From the NCBI GenBank assembly GCA_029224185.1, contig JANZKI010000027.1, positions 434,001-498,000 of the forward strand: a DNA stretch of 64,000 nucleotides. Direction: 5' to 3'. The notes beneath the pieces were generated by a model. It was not told the DNA's origin. It worked only from the letters and a program-made list of their open reading frames with translations, and made no database searches. The stretch is from Karalla daura. Its lineage: Eukaryota; Chordata; Actinopteri; Chaetodontiformes; Leiognathidae. A program made the position numbers and the translations under genes. Shown piece by piece: positions 1-9,772 of the stretch (the stretch's first letter is position 1; each line of letters opens with the position of its first letter).

Positions 1-129
1 GAAAAAGTGTGTTGACGCATTCACTGTTGGCCATTATGCAGTGCAGCAACAGGCCTAAACAGTGTTTAGAACGCCTAGTTGGGCTTGTCTACAGCCCCCT
101 GTGTAGGAAACGGTGAGGAAAAGCGCTTT
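1..129. repeat. Reference monomer, type A (129 bp)
   Basis: This is the first complete monomer and the position reference used here. Fixed landmarks are: TGTGTTGACGC at 8-18; a near-perfect dyad of 7-bp arms CTAAACA/TGTTTAG around one base at 55-69; a GCCCCCTG block at 94-101; the GTGGG target-site position at 113-117 (GTGAG in this type); and the 10-bp palindrome AAAGCGCTTT at 120-129. No reading frame stays open through several monomers in a way that suggests coding, because stops such as the TAA at 56-58 recur in every copy. No RNA polymerase III boxes or known satellite motif were recognised. Confidence 0.95.
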
Positions 130-1144
130 GAAAAAGTGTGTTTACGCATTCACCATGGGCCATTACGCAGTGCAGCAACAGGCCTAAACAGTGTTTAGAA
201 CGCCTAGTTGGGCTTGTCTACAGCCCCCTGTGTAGGAAACTGTGAGGAAAAGCGCTTTGAAAAAGTGTGTTGACGCATTCACTGTTGGCCATTATGCAGT
301 GCAGCAACAGGCCTAAACAGTGTTTAGAACGCCTAGTTGGGCCTTTTTACAGCCCCCTGCGTAGGAAACGGTGGGGAAAAGCGCTTTGAAAAAGTGTGTT
401 GACGCATTCACCATCAGCCATTACGCAGTGCAGCAACAGGTCTAAACGGTGTTTAGAACGCCTAGTTAGGCCTGTTTACAGCCCCCTGCGTAGGAAACGG
501 TGGGGAAAAGCGCTTTGAAAAAGTGTGTTTACGCATTCACCATGGGCCATTACGCAGTGCAGCAACAGGCCTAAACAGTGTTTAGAACGCCTAGTTGGGC
601 TTGTCTACAGCCCCCTGTGTAGGAAACGGTGAGGAAAAGCGCTTTGAAAAAGTGTGTTGACGCATTCACCATGGGCCATTACGCAGTGCAGCAACAGGCC
701 TAAACAGTGTTTAGAACGCCTAGTTGGGCTTGTCTACAGCCCCCTGTGTAGGAAACGGTGAGGAAAAGCGCTTTGAAAAAGTGTGTTGACGCATTCACTG
801 TTGGCCATTATGCAGTGCAGCAACAGGCCTAAACAGTGTTTAGAACGCCTAGTTGGGCCTTTTTACAGCCCCCTGCGTAGGAAACGGTGGGGAAAAGCGC
901 TTTGAAAAAGTGTGTTCACGCATTCACCATCAGCCATTACGCAGTGCAGCAACAGGTCTAAACGGTGTTTAGAACGCCTAGTTAGGCCTGTTTACAGCCC
1001 CCTGCGTAGGAAACGGTGGGGAAAAGCGCTTTGAAAAAGTGTGTTGACGCATTCACCATCGGCCATTACGCAGTGCAGCAACAGACCTAAACAGTGTTTA
1101 GAACGCCTAGTTGGGCCTGTTTACAGCCCCCTGCGTATGAAACG

Positions 1145-1149
1145 GTGGG
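1145..1149. repeat. Left target-site duplication GTGGG of element 1
   Basis: GTGGG sits at monomer positions 113-117 and is repeated at 2258-2262 after the element. Removing the element and one GTGGG restores the uninterrupted gtggggaaaagcg found in C, D, F and H monomers. The empty site therefore exists in the same array and supports a 5-bp duplication. Confidence 0.85.
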
Positions 1150-1422
1150 TGTCGCGTCAACACAAAACATTCATTCAAACATTCACTCAAAACACAGTCA
1201 CGTGGCCTAAGCTCCAAACCTGCAGGGGGCAGAGAGAAAGTTAGTTTTGGTAGGGTAACCAGGAAGTCAATCTGTGCTTCCTGTGGCGGCCATATCATCT
1301 GCATACCTGCATGGAGAAAAAAGTTTGCTAACAAAGTAGAAGCATCTAACAAAAGGAAATACACAGGAATCACACAACTAAACAAAGAAGATTACTCAGC
1401 TCACAGTCAAGACGCAACTGGT
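1150..1422 (+). repeat. Left terminal inverted arm of element 1
   Basis: This 273-bp arm pairs with 1985-2257. Mismatches cluster in two places: around the tttgg/attcg difference near 1240-1246, and in the stretch near 1338-1355 (gtagaagcatctaac against ggagaagcatcgaag). One further mismatch lies in catatcaTctg. The arm contains CACGTG and a PstI-like CTGCAG followed by a G run. The same seven differences recur in the elements I compared, so they predate amplification. Confidence 0.9.
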
Positions 1423-1984
1423 TGTCAACTGTCAAGTTATGTTAGATTTTACTCCGTTCCTGCTCAAACTTGAAAAGAGCCTCGTCTGAAGGACGCAGAG
1501 GGACAACTCAAATCTTCCTTCTCTTTTGTTTATTGAGTTTAGTAGATAGGTTGATTAGGTTGATTTGGTTGATTAGGTTGATAACCTTCAAAATAAACAA
1601 GAAACATTGCATTACTTAAAGTTCAAACATAACAAATTCATGAATTCATAAATCTCAAATCAGTATGAATCAATCAAAATCAAAAATCAGAATATCAAAT
1701 ATCAAGTCTACAATCAACAAGGCAGCTTCAGAATCAGATTTCTTTCTTTGCAACATAAACCATGCATTCAAAATGATATAAATTGAGCCAGTTCATGTAC
1801 AAACAATTGAAGTTGTATCAGCATAAACAAACAAACATTTTAATTCCATCAACACTACAATACAATACAAGTAAGTAGATTTGAATGTTCAGGCTGTAAA
1901 TTTGAGTGAACATGATAAAACAAAGTAATTCTTTCAGCATTTTCAGATATCAAAGTGACAAAGTGTTTCAATGTCCATTCCCCT
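1423..1984. other. AT-rich central region of element 1, no gene seen
   Basis: These 562 bp separate the two arms. They are AT-rich and rich in ATCAA/TCAAA motifs, with an AATAAA at 1592-1597 and a TATAAATT at 1777-1784. In this AT-rich context both could be chance matches. I see no open frame of useful length, no coiled or enzymatic motif, and no remnant of a transposase. It would be the loop of the hairpin if the element were single-stranded or transcribed through. Confidence 0.8.
1545..1583. repeat. Short 9-bp minisatellite in the element centre
   Basis: One 8-bp unit GATAGGTT is followed by three 9-bp units, GATTAGGTT, GATTTGGTT and GATTAGGTT, and then a degenerate GATAACC. The block lies at element offsets 396-434 and recurs in every element with no copy-number change noticed. 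It resembles telomere-like G/T-rich repeats only superficially and is not TTAGGG. Confidence 0.85.
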
Positions 1985-2257
1985 ACCAGTTGCGTCTTGA
2001 CTGTGAGCTGAGTAATCTTCTTTGTTTAGTTGTGTGATTCCTGTGTATTTCCTTGTCTTCGATGCTTCTCCTTTGTTAGCAAACTTTTTTCTCCATGCAG
2101 GTATGCAGGTGATATGGCCGCCACAGGAAGCACAGATTGACTTCCTGGTTACCCTACGAATACGAACTTTCTCTCTGCCCCCTGCAGGTTTGGAGCTTAG
2201 GCCACGTGACTGTGTTTTGAGTGAATGTTTGAATGAATGTTTTGTGTTGACGCGACA
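1985..2257 (-). repeat. Right terminal inverted arm of element 1
   Basis: This is the reverse-complement partner of 1150-1422 and has the same 273-bp length. It contains two abutting copies of ATGCAGGT (the site later deleted in element 19) and ends TGTGTTGACGCGACA. Eleven bases of that end, TGTGTTGACGC, also occur at positions 8-18 of the satellite monomer. Here g2164 replaces the usual t. Confidence 0.9.
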
Positions 2258-2262
2258 GTGGG
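2258..2262. repeat. Right target-site duplication GTGGG of element 1
   Basis: Partner of 1145-1149. The monomer resumes directly with gaaaagcgcttt, and the next full monomer starts at 2275, in phase. Confidence 0.85.
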
Positions 2263-5200
2263 GAAAAGCGCTTTGAAAAAGTGTGTTGACGCATTCACCG
2301 TTGGCCATTACGCAGTGCAGCAACAGGCCTAAACAGTGTTTAGAACGCCTAGTTGGGTTTGTCTACAGCCCCCTGCCTAGGAAACGGTGGGGAAAAGCGC
2401 TTTGAAAAAGTGTGTTGACGCATTCACTGTTGGCCATTATGCAGTGCAGCAACAGGCCTAAACAGTGTTTAGAACGCCTAGTTGGGTTTGTCTACAGCCC
2501 CCTGTGTAGGAAACGGTGAGGAAAAGCGCTTTGAAAAAGTGTCTTTACGCATTCACCATGGGCCATTACGCAGTGCAGCAACAGGCCTAAACAGTGTTTA
2601 GAACGCCTAGTTGGGCCTTTTTACAGCCCCCTGCGTAGGAAACGGTGGGGATAAGCGCTTTGAAAAAGTGTGTTTACGCATTCACCATGGGCCATTACGC
2701 AGTGCAGCAACAGGCCTAAACAGTGTTTAGAACGCCCAGTTGGGCCTTTTTACAGCCCCCTGCGTAGGAAACGGTGGGGAAAAGCGCTTTGAAAAAGTGT
2801 GTTGACGCATTCACTGTTGGCCATTATGCAGTGCAGCAACAGGCCTAAACAGTGTTTAGAACGCCTAGTTGGGCTTGTCTACAGCCCCCTGTGTAGGAAA
2901 CGGTGAGGAAAAGCGCTTTGAAAAAGTGTGTTGACGCATTCACCGTTGGCCATTACGCAGTGCAGCAACAGGCCTAAACAGTGTTTAGAACGCCTAGTTG
3001 GGTTTGTCTACAGCCCCCTGCCTAGGAAACGGTGGGGAAAAGCGCTTTGAAAAAGTGTCTTTACGCATTCACCATGGGCCATTACGCAGTGCAGCAACAG
3101 GCCTAAACAGTGTTTAGAACGCCTAGTTGGGCCTTTTTACAGCCCCCTGCGTAGGAAACGGTGGGGAAAAGCGCTTTGAAAAAGTGTGTTGACGCATTCA
3201 CTGTTGGCCATTATGCAGTGCAGCAACAGGCCTAAACAGTGTTTAGAACGCCTAGTTGGGCTTGTCTACAGCCCCCTGTGTAGGAAACGGTGAGGAAAAG
3301 CGCTTTGAAAAAGTGTGTTTACGCATTCACCATGGGCCATTACGCAGTGCAGCAACAGGCCTAAACAGTGTTTAGAACGCCTAGTTGGGCTTGTCTACAG
3401 CCCCCTGTGTAGGAAACTGTGAGGAAAAGCGCTTTGAAAAAGTGTGTTGACGCATTCACTGTTGGCCATTATGCAGTGCAGCAACAGGCCTAAACAGTGT
3501 TTAGAACGCCTAGTTGGGCTTGTCTACAGCCCCCTGTGTAGGAAACGGTGAGGAAAAGCGCTTTGAAAAAGTGTGTTGACGCATTCACTGTTGGCCATTA
3601 CGCAGTGCAGCAACAGGCCTAAACAGTGTTTAGAACGCCTAGTTGGGTTTGTCTACAGCCCCCTGCCTAGGAAACGGTGGGGAAAAGCGCTTTGAAAAAG
3701 TGTGTTGACGCATTCACTGTTGGCCATTATGCAGTGCAGCAACAGGCCTAAACAGTGTTTAGAACGCCTAGTTGGGTTTGTCTACAGCCCCCTGTGTAGG
3801 AAACGGTGAGGAAAAGCGCTTTGAAAAAGTGTCTTTACGCATTCACCATGGGCCATTACGCAGTGCAGCAACAGGCCTAAACAGTGTTTAGAACGCCTAG
3901 TTGGGCCTTTTTACAGCCCCCTGCGTAGGAAACGGTGGGGAAAAGCGCTTTGAAAAAGTGTGTTTACGCATTCACCATGGGCCATTACGCAGTGCAGCAA
4001 CAGGCCTAAACAGTGTTTAGAACGCCTAGTTGGGCTTGTCTACAGCCCCCTGTGTAGGAAACGGTGAGGAAAAGCGCTTTGAAAAAGTGTGTTGACGCAT
4101 TCACCGTTGGCCATTACGCAGTGCAGCAACAGGCCTAAACAGTGTTTAGAACGCCTAGTTGGGTTTGTCTACAGCCCCCTGCCTAGGAAACGGTGGGGAA
4201 AAGCGCTTTGAAAAAGTGTCTTTACGCATTCACCATGGGCCATTACGCAGTGCAGCAACAGGCCTAAACAGTGTTTAGAACGCCTAGTTGGGCCTTTTTA
4301 CAGCCCCCTGCGTAGGAAACGGTGGGGAAAAGCGCTTTGAAAAAGTGTGTTGACGCATTCACTGTTGGCCATTATGCAGTGCAGCAACAGGCCTAAACAG
4401 TGTTTAGAACGCCTAGTTGGGCTTGTCTACAGCCCCCTGTGTAGGAAACGGTGAGGAAAAGCGCTTTGAAAAAGTGTGTTTACGCATTCACCATGGGCCA
4501 TTACGCAGTGCAGCAACAGGCCTAAACAGTGTTTAGAACGCCTAGTTGGGCTTGTCTACAGCCCCCTGTGTAGGAAACTGTGAGGAAAAGCGCTTTGAAA
4601 AAGTGTGTTGACGCATTCACTGTTGGCCATTATGCAGTGCAGCAACAGGCCTAAACAGTGTTTAGAACGCCTAGTTGGGCTTGTCTACAGCCCCCTGTGT
4701 AGGAAACGGTGAGGAAAAGCGCTTTGAAAAAGTGTGTTGACGCATTCACTGTTGGCCATTACGCAGTGCAGCAACAGGCCTAAACAGTGTTTAGAACGCC
4801 TAGTTGGGTTTGTCTACAGCCCCCTGCCTAGGAAACGGTGGGGAAAAGCGCTTTGAAAAAGTGTGTTGACGCATTCACTGTTGGCCATTATGCAGTGCAG
4901 CAACAGGCCTAAACAGTGTTTAGAACGCCTAGTTGGGTTTGTCTACAGCCCCCTGTGTAGGAAACGGTGAGGAAAAGCGCTTTGAAAAAGTGTCTTTACG
5001 CATTCACCATGGGCCATTACGCAGTGCAGCAACAGGCCTAAACAGTGTTTAGAACGCCTAGTTGGGCCTTTTTACAGCCCCCTGCGTAGGAAACGGTGGG
5101 GAAAAGCGCTTTGAAAAAGTGTGTTTACGCATTCACCATGGGCCATTACGCAGTGCAGCAACAGGCCTAAACAGTGTTTAGAACGCCTAGTTGGGCCTTT

Positions 5201-6390
5201 TTACAGCCCCCTGCGTAGGAAACGGTGGGGAAAAGCGCTTTGAAAAAGTGTGTTGACGCATTCACTGTTGGCCATTATGCAGTGCAGCAACAGGCCTAAA
5301 CAGTGTTTAGAACGCCTAGTTGGGCTTGTCTACAGCCCCCTGTGTAGGAAACGGTGAGGAAAAGCGCTTTGAAAAAGTGTGTTTACGCATTCACCATGGG
5401 CCATTACGCAGTGCAGCAACAGGCCTAAACAGTGTTTAGAACGCCTAGTTGGGCTTGTCTACAGCCCCCTGTGTAGGAAACTGTGAGGAAAAGCGCTTTG
5501 AAAAAGTGTGTTGACGCATTCACTGTTGGCCATTATGCAGTGCAGCAACAGGCCTAAACAGTGTTTAGAACGCCTAGTTGGGCCTTTTTACAGCCCCCTG
5601 CGTAGGAAACGGTGGGGAAAAGCGCTTTGAAAAAGTGTGTTGACGCATTCACCATCAGCCATTACGCAGTGCAGCAACAGGTCTAAACGGTGTTTAGAAC
5701 GCCTAGTTAGGCCTGTTTACAGCCCCCTGCGTAGGAAACGGTGGGGAAAAGCGCTTTGAAAAAGTGTGTTTACGCATTCACCATGGGCCATTACGCAGTG
5801 CAGCAACAGGCCTAAACAGTGTTTAGAACGCCTAGTTGGGCTTGTCTACAGCCCCCTGTGTAGGAAACGGTGAGGAAAAGCGCTTTGAAAAAGTGTGTTG
5901 ACGCATTCACCATGGGCCATTACGCAGTGCAGCAACAGGCCTAAACAGTGTTTAGAACGCCTAGTTGGGCTTGTCTACAGCCCCCTGTGTAGGAAACGGT
6001 GAGGAAAAGCGCTTTGAAAAAGTGTGTTGACGCATTCACTGTTGGCCATTATGCAGTGCAGCAACAGGCCTAAACAGTGTTTAGAACGCCTAGTTGGGCC
6101 TTTTTACAGCCCCCTGCGTAGGAAACGGTGGGGAAAAGCGCTTTGAAAAAGTGTGTTCACGCATTCACCATCAGCCATTACGCAGTGCAGCAACAGGTCT
6201 AAACGGTGTTTAGAACGCCTAGTTAGGCCTGTTTACAGCCCCCTGCGTAGGAAACGGTGGGGAAAAGCGCTTTGAAAAAGTGTGTTGACGCATTCACCAT
6301 CGGCCATTACGCAGTGCAGCAACAGACCTAAACAGTGTTTAGAACGCCTAGTTGGGCCTGTTTACAGCCCCCTGCGTATGAAACGGTGGG
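2258..6390. repeat. Satellite segment S1: 31 intact monomers + E, the longest element-free stretch between two elements
   Basis: Order: F G H2 H3 A F H2 A B A F' G H2 B F H2 A B A F' G H2 H3 A B C D B B' C D E. The stretch F H2 A B A F' G H2 occurs twice, starting at 2920 and 4081, a 1,161-bp (nine-monomer) internal duplication. The last nine monomers repeat segment S0. The t112 variant of B (aaactgtg) appears three times here. Confidence 0.93.
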
Positions 6391-7498
6391 TGTCGCGTCA
6401 ACACAAAACATTCATTCAAACATTCACTCAAAACACAGTCACGTGGCCTAAGCTCCAAACCTGCAGGGGGCAGAGAGAAAGTTAGTTTTGGTAGGGTAAC
6501 CAGGAAGTCAATCTGTGCTTCCTGTGGCGGCCATATCATCTGCATACCTGCATGGAGAAAAAAGTTTGCTAACAAAGTAGAAGCATCTAACAAAAGGAAA
6601 TACACAGGAATCACACAACTAAACAAAGAAGATTACTCAGCTCACAGTCAAGACGCAACTGGTTGTCAACTGTCAAGTTATGTTAGATTTTACTCCGTTC
6701 CTGCTCAAACTTGAAAAGAGCCTCGTCTGAAGGACGCAGAGGGACAACTCAAATCTTCCTTCTCTTTTGTTTATTGAGTTTAGTAGATAGGTTGATTAGG
6801 TTGATTTGGTTGATTAGGTTGATAACCTTCAAAATAAACAAGAAACATTGCATTACTTAAAGTTCAAACATAACAAATTCATGAATTCATAAATCTCAAA
6901 TCAGTATGAATCAATCAAAATCAAAAATCAGAATATCAAATATCAAGTCTACAATCAACAAGGTAGCTTCAGAATCAGATTTCTTTCTTTGCAACATAAA
7001 CCATGCATTCAAAATGATATAAATTGAGCCAGTTCATGTACAAACAATTGAAGTTGTATCAGCATAAACAAACAAACATTTTAATTCCATCAACACTACA
7101 ATACAATACAAGTAAGTAGATTTGAATGTTCAGGCTGTAAATTTGAGTGAACATGATAAAACAAAGTAATTCTTTCAGCATTTTCAGATATCAAAGTGAC
7201 AAAGTGTTTCAATGTCCATTCCCCTACCAGTTGCGTCTTAACTGTGAGCTGAGTAATCTTCTTTGTTTAGTTGTGTGATTCCTGTGTATTTCCTTGTCTT
7301 CGATGCTTCTCCTTTGTTAGCAAACTTTTTTCTCCATGCAGGTATGCAGGTGATATGGCCGCCACAGGAAGCACAGATTGACTTCCTGGTTACCCTACGA
7401 ATACTAACTTTCTCTCTGCCCCCTGCAGGTTTGGAGCTTAGGCCACGTGACTGTGTTTTGAGTGAATGTTTGAATGAATGTTTTGTGTTGACGCGACA
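6391..7498. mobile_element. Element 2, foldback element, 1,108 bp
   Basis: Same ends, arms, phase and GTGGG flanks as element 1. It carries the a850 variant in the right arm (gcgtcttaactg at 7240), otherwise seen only in elements 12, 13 and 14, more than 23 kb away. It lacks the c574 and g1015 variants of element 1, although the flanking monomers upstream of both are the same. Confidence 0.87.
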
Positions 7499-8664
7499 GT
7501 GGGGAAAAGCGCTTTGAAAAAGTGTGTTGACGCATTCACCGTTGGCCATTACGCAGTGCAGCAACAGGCCTAAACAGTGTTTAGAACGCCTAGTTGGGTT
7601 TGTCTACAGCCCCCTGCCTAGGAAACGGTGGGGAAAAGCGCTTTGAAAAAGTGTGTTGACGCATTCACTGTTGGCCATTATGCAGTGCAGCAACAGGCCT
7701 AAACAGTGTTTAGAACGCCTAGTTGGGTTTGTCTACAGCCCCCTGTGTAGGAAACGGTGAGGAAAAGCGCTTTGAAAAAGTGTGTTTACGCATTCACCAT
7801 GGGCCACTACGCAGTGGAGCAACAGGCCTAAACAGTGTTTAGAACGCCTAGTTGGGCCTTTTTACAGCCCCCTGCGTAGGAAACGGTGGGGAAAAGCGCT
7901 TTGAAAAAGTGTGTTGACGCATTCACTGTTGGCCATTATGCAGTGCAGCAACAGGCCTAAACAGTGTTTAGAACGCCTAGTTGGGCTTGTCTACAGCCCC
8001 CTGTGTAGGAAACGGTGAGGAAAAGCGCTTTGAAAAAGTGTGTTGACGCATTCACCGTTGGCCATTACGCAGTGCAGCAACAGGCCTAAACAGTGTTTAG
8101 AACGCCTAGTTGGGTTTGTCTACAGCCCCCTGCCTAGGAAACGGTGGGGAAAAGTGCTTTGAAAAAGTGTGTTGACGCATTCACTGTTGGCCATTATGCA
8201 GTGCAGCAACAGGCCTAAACAGTGTTTAGAACGCCTAGTTGGGTTTGTCTACAGCCCCCTGTGTAGGAAACGGTGAGGAAAAGCGCTTTGAAAAAGTGTG
8301 TTTACGCATTCACCATGGGCCATTACGCAGTGCAGCAACAGGCCTAAACAGTGTTTAGAACGCCTAGTTGGGCCTTTTTACAGCCCCCTGCGTAGGAAAC
8401 GGTGGGGAAAAGCGCTTTGAAAAAGTGTGTTGACGCATTCACTGTTGGCCATTATGCAGTGCAGCAACAGGCCTAAACAGTGTTTAGAACGCCTAGTTGG
8501 GCTTGTCTACAGCCCCCTGCGTAGGAAACGGTGGGGAAAAGCGCTTTGAAAAAGTGTGTTGACGCATTCACCATCGGCCATTACGCAGTGCAGCAACAGA
8601 CCTAAACAGTGTTTAGAACGCCTAGTTGGGCCTGTTTACAGCCCCCTGCGTATGAAACGGTGGG
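7499..8664. repeat. Satellite segment S2: F G H1 A F G H3 A/C E
   Basis: Eight intact monomers plus E. The last intact monomer (8419-8547) is a chimera with an A body and C-type end (c102, g116). No D monomer precedes E, which is otherwise the rule. The second F has a t124 change (aaaagtgcttt). This holds the first H1 monomer of the window (7774-7902). Confidence 0.92.
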
Positions 8665-9772
8665 TGTCGCGTCAACACAAAACATTCATTCAAACATTCA
8701 CTCAAAACACAGTCACGTGGCCTAAGCTCCAAACCTGCAGGGGGCAGAGAGAAAGTTAGTTTTGGTAGGGTAACCAGGAAGTCAATCTGTGCTTCCTGTG
8801 GCGGCCATATCATCTGCATACCTGCATGGAGAAAAAAGTTTGCTAACAAAGTAGAAGCATCTAACAAAAGGAAATACACAGGAATCACACAACTAAACAA
8901 AGAAGATTACTCAGCTCACAGTCAAGACGCAACTGGTTGTCAACTGTCAAGTTATGTTAGATTTTACTCCGTTCCTGCTCAAACTTGAAAAGAGCCTCGT
9001 CTGAAGGACGCAGAGGGACAACTCAAATCTTCCTTCTCTTTTGTTTATTGAGTTTAGTAGATAGGTTGATTAGGTTGATTTGGTTGATTAGGTTGATAAC
9101 CTTCAAAATAAACAAGAAACATTGCATTACTTAAAGTTCAAACATAACAAATTCATGAATTCATAAATCTCAAATCAGTATGAATCAATCAAAATCAAAA
9201 ATCAGAATATCAAATATCAAGTCTACAATCAACAAGGTAGCTTCAGAATCAGATTTCTTTCTTTGCAACATAAACCATGCATTCAAAATGATATAAATTG
9301 AGCCAGTTCATGTACAAACAATTGAAGTTGTATCAGCATAAACAAACAAACATTTTAATTCCATCAACACTACAATACAATACAAGTAAGTAGATTTGAA
9401 TGTTCAGGCTGTAAATTTGAGTGAACATGATAAAACAAAGTAATTCTTTCAGCATTTTCAGATATCAAAGTGACAAAGTGTTTCAATGTCCATTCCCCTA
9501 CCAGTTGCGTCTTGACTGTGAGCTGAGTAATCTTCTTTGTTTAGTTGTGTGATTCCTGTGTATTTCCTTGTCTTCGATGCTTCTCCTTTGTTAGCAAACT
9601 TTTTTCTCCATGCAGGTATGCAGGTGATATGGCCGCCACAGGAAGCACAGATTGACTTCCTGGTTACCCTACGAATACGAACTTTCTCTCTGCCCCCTGC
9701 AGGTTTGGAGCTTAGGCCACGTGACTGTGTTTTGAGTGAATGTTTGAATGAATGTTTTGTGTTGACGCGACA
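8665..9772. mobile_element. Element 3, foldback element, 1,108 bp
   Basis: Full-length copy with perfect TGTCGCG/CGCGACA ends and GTGGG flanks. It shares g1015 (cgaatacgaac) with elements 1 and 16 but has the common t574. Confidence 0.87.

Larger units (their letters stand above)
1..1149. repeat. Satellite segment S0: A B C D B B' C D E
   Basis: Eight intact monomers plus the first 117 bp of the E monomer that carries element 1. The second monomer has an unusual t112 (aaactgtg) and the last D has c14 (gttcacgc). The same order and both private variants recur at 5242-6390, so this segment is the tail of a 5,241-bp unit whose start lies outside the window. Confidence 0.93.
1150..2257. mobile_element. 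Element 1: long-TIR foldback (MITE-like) element, 1,108 bp
   Basis: The element begins TGTCGCGTCAAC and ends with the reverse complement GTTGACGCGACA. Its 273-bp arms (1150-1422 and 1985-2257) are inverted copies with about seven mismatches by my count, around a 562-bp AT-rich centre. It is flanked by GTGGG on both sides. No transposase or other credible ORF is present, so it is non-autonomous. A 5-bp duplication does not fit Tc1/mariner (TA), piggyBac (TTAA), PIF/Harbinger (3 bp) or hAT (8 bp). TG...CA ends with 5 bp resemble retroviral-type integration, but arms this long do not fit a solo LTR, so the superfamily is left open. This copy carries c at element offset 574 and g at offset 1015, both minority variants. 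Confidence 0.88.

Noticed and set aside
1..129. Centromere-type CENP-B box in the monomer
   Set aside because: I looked for the TTCG....A..CGGG pattern on both strands of the monomer and found no convincing match. Centromere function cannot be claimed from this.
1041..1244. Recurring 67-codon plus-strand frame from the E monomer into the left arm
   Set aside because: It begins at GTG in the satellite monomer and crosses the insertion junction. A frame created by a transposon insertion, with no homology that I recognise, is not credible as a gene.
1107..1385. Recurring 92-codon frame on the minus strand of the left arm, with an 84-codon counterpart on the plus strand of the right arm in each element
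   Set aside because: They are the same sequence because the arms are inverted copies. The right-arm frame begins at TTG rather than ATG. Nearly all arm-to-arm differences change the amino acid, the frames run on into satellite sequence, and no domain is recognisable. There is no sign of selection for coding.
1545..1583. Telomere-like repeat
   Set aside because: GATTAGGTT contains TTAGG but the unit is 9 bp, has only about four copies and is internal to a transposon. It is not a TTAGGG or TTAGG array.
1592..1784. AATAAA and TATAAATT in the element centre as polyadenylation and promoter signals
   Set aside because: Both are expected by chance in AT-rich DNA, and no transcript unit or ORF lies between or beside them in a sensible arrangement.
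1150..2257. Solo LTR or terminal-repeat retrotransposon in miniature, suggested by TG...CA ends and a 5-bp duplication
   Set aside because: The ends are 273-bp inverted repeats, whereas LTR elements have direct terminal repeats and only very short inverted ends. No primer-binding site or polypurine tract pairing was found. A retroviral-like integration mechanism is not excluded, only the LTR structure.
1943..2323. Recurring 108- to 169-codon minus-strand frames across the right arm into satellite
   Set aside because: They start at non-ATG codons inside the monomer, overlap the other frame in the same arm, and change length with single substitutions (for example a850 shortens them to 108 codons). 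They are open by chance and are multiplied only because the repeat is multiplied.
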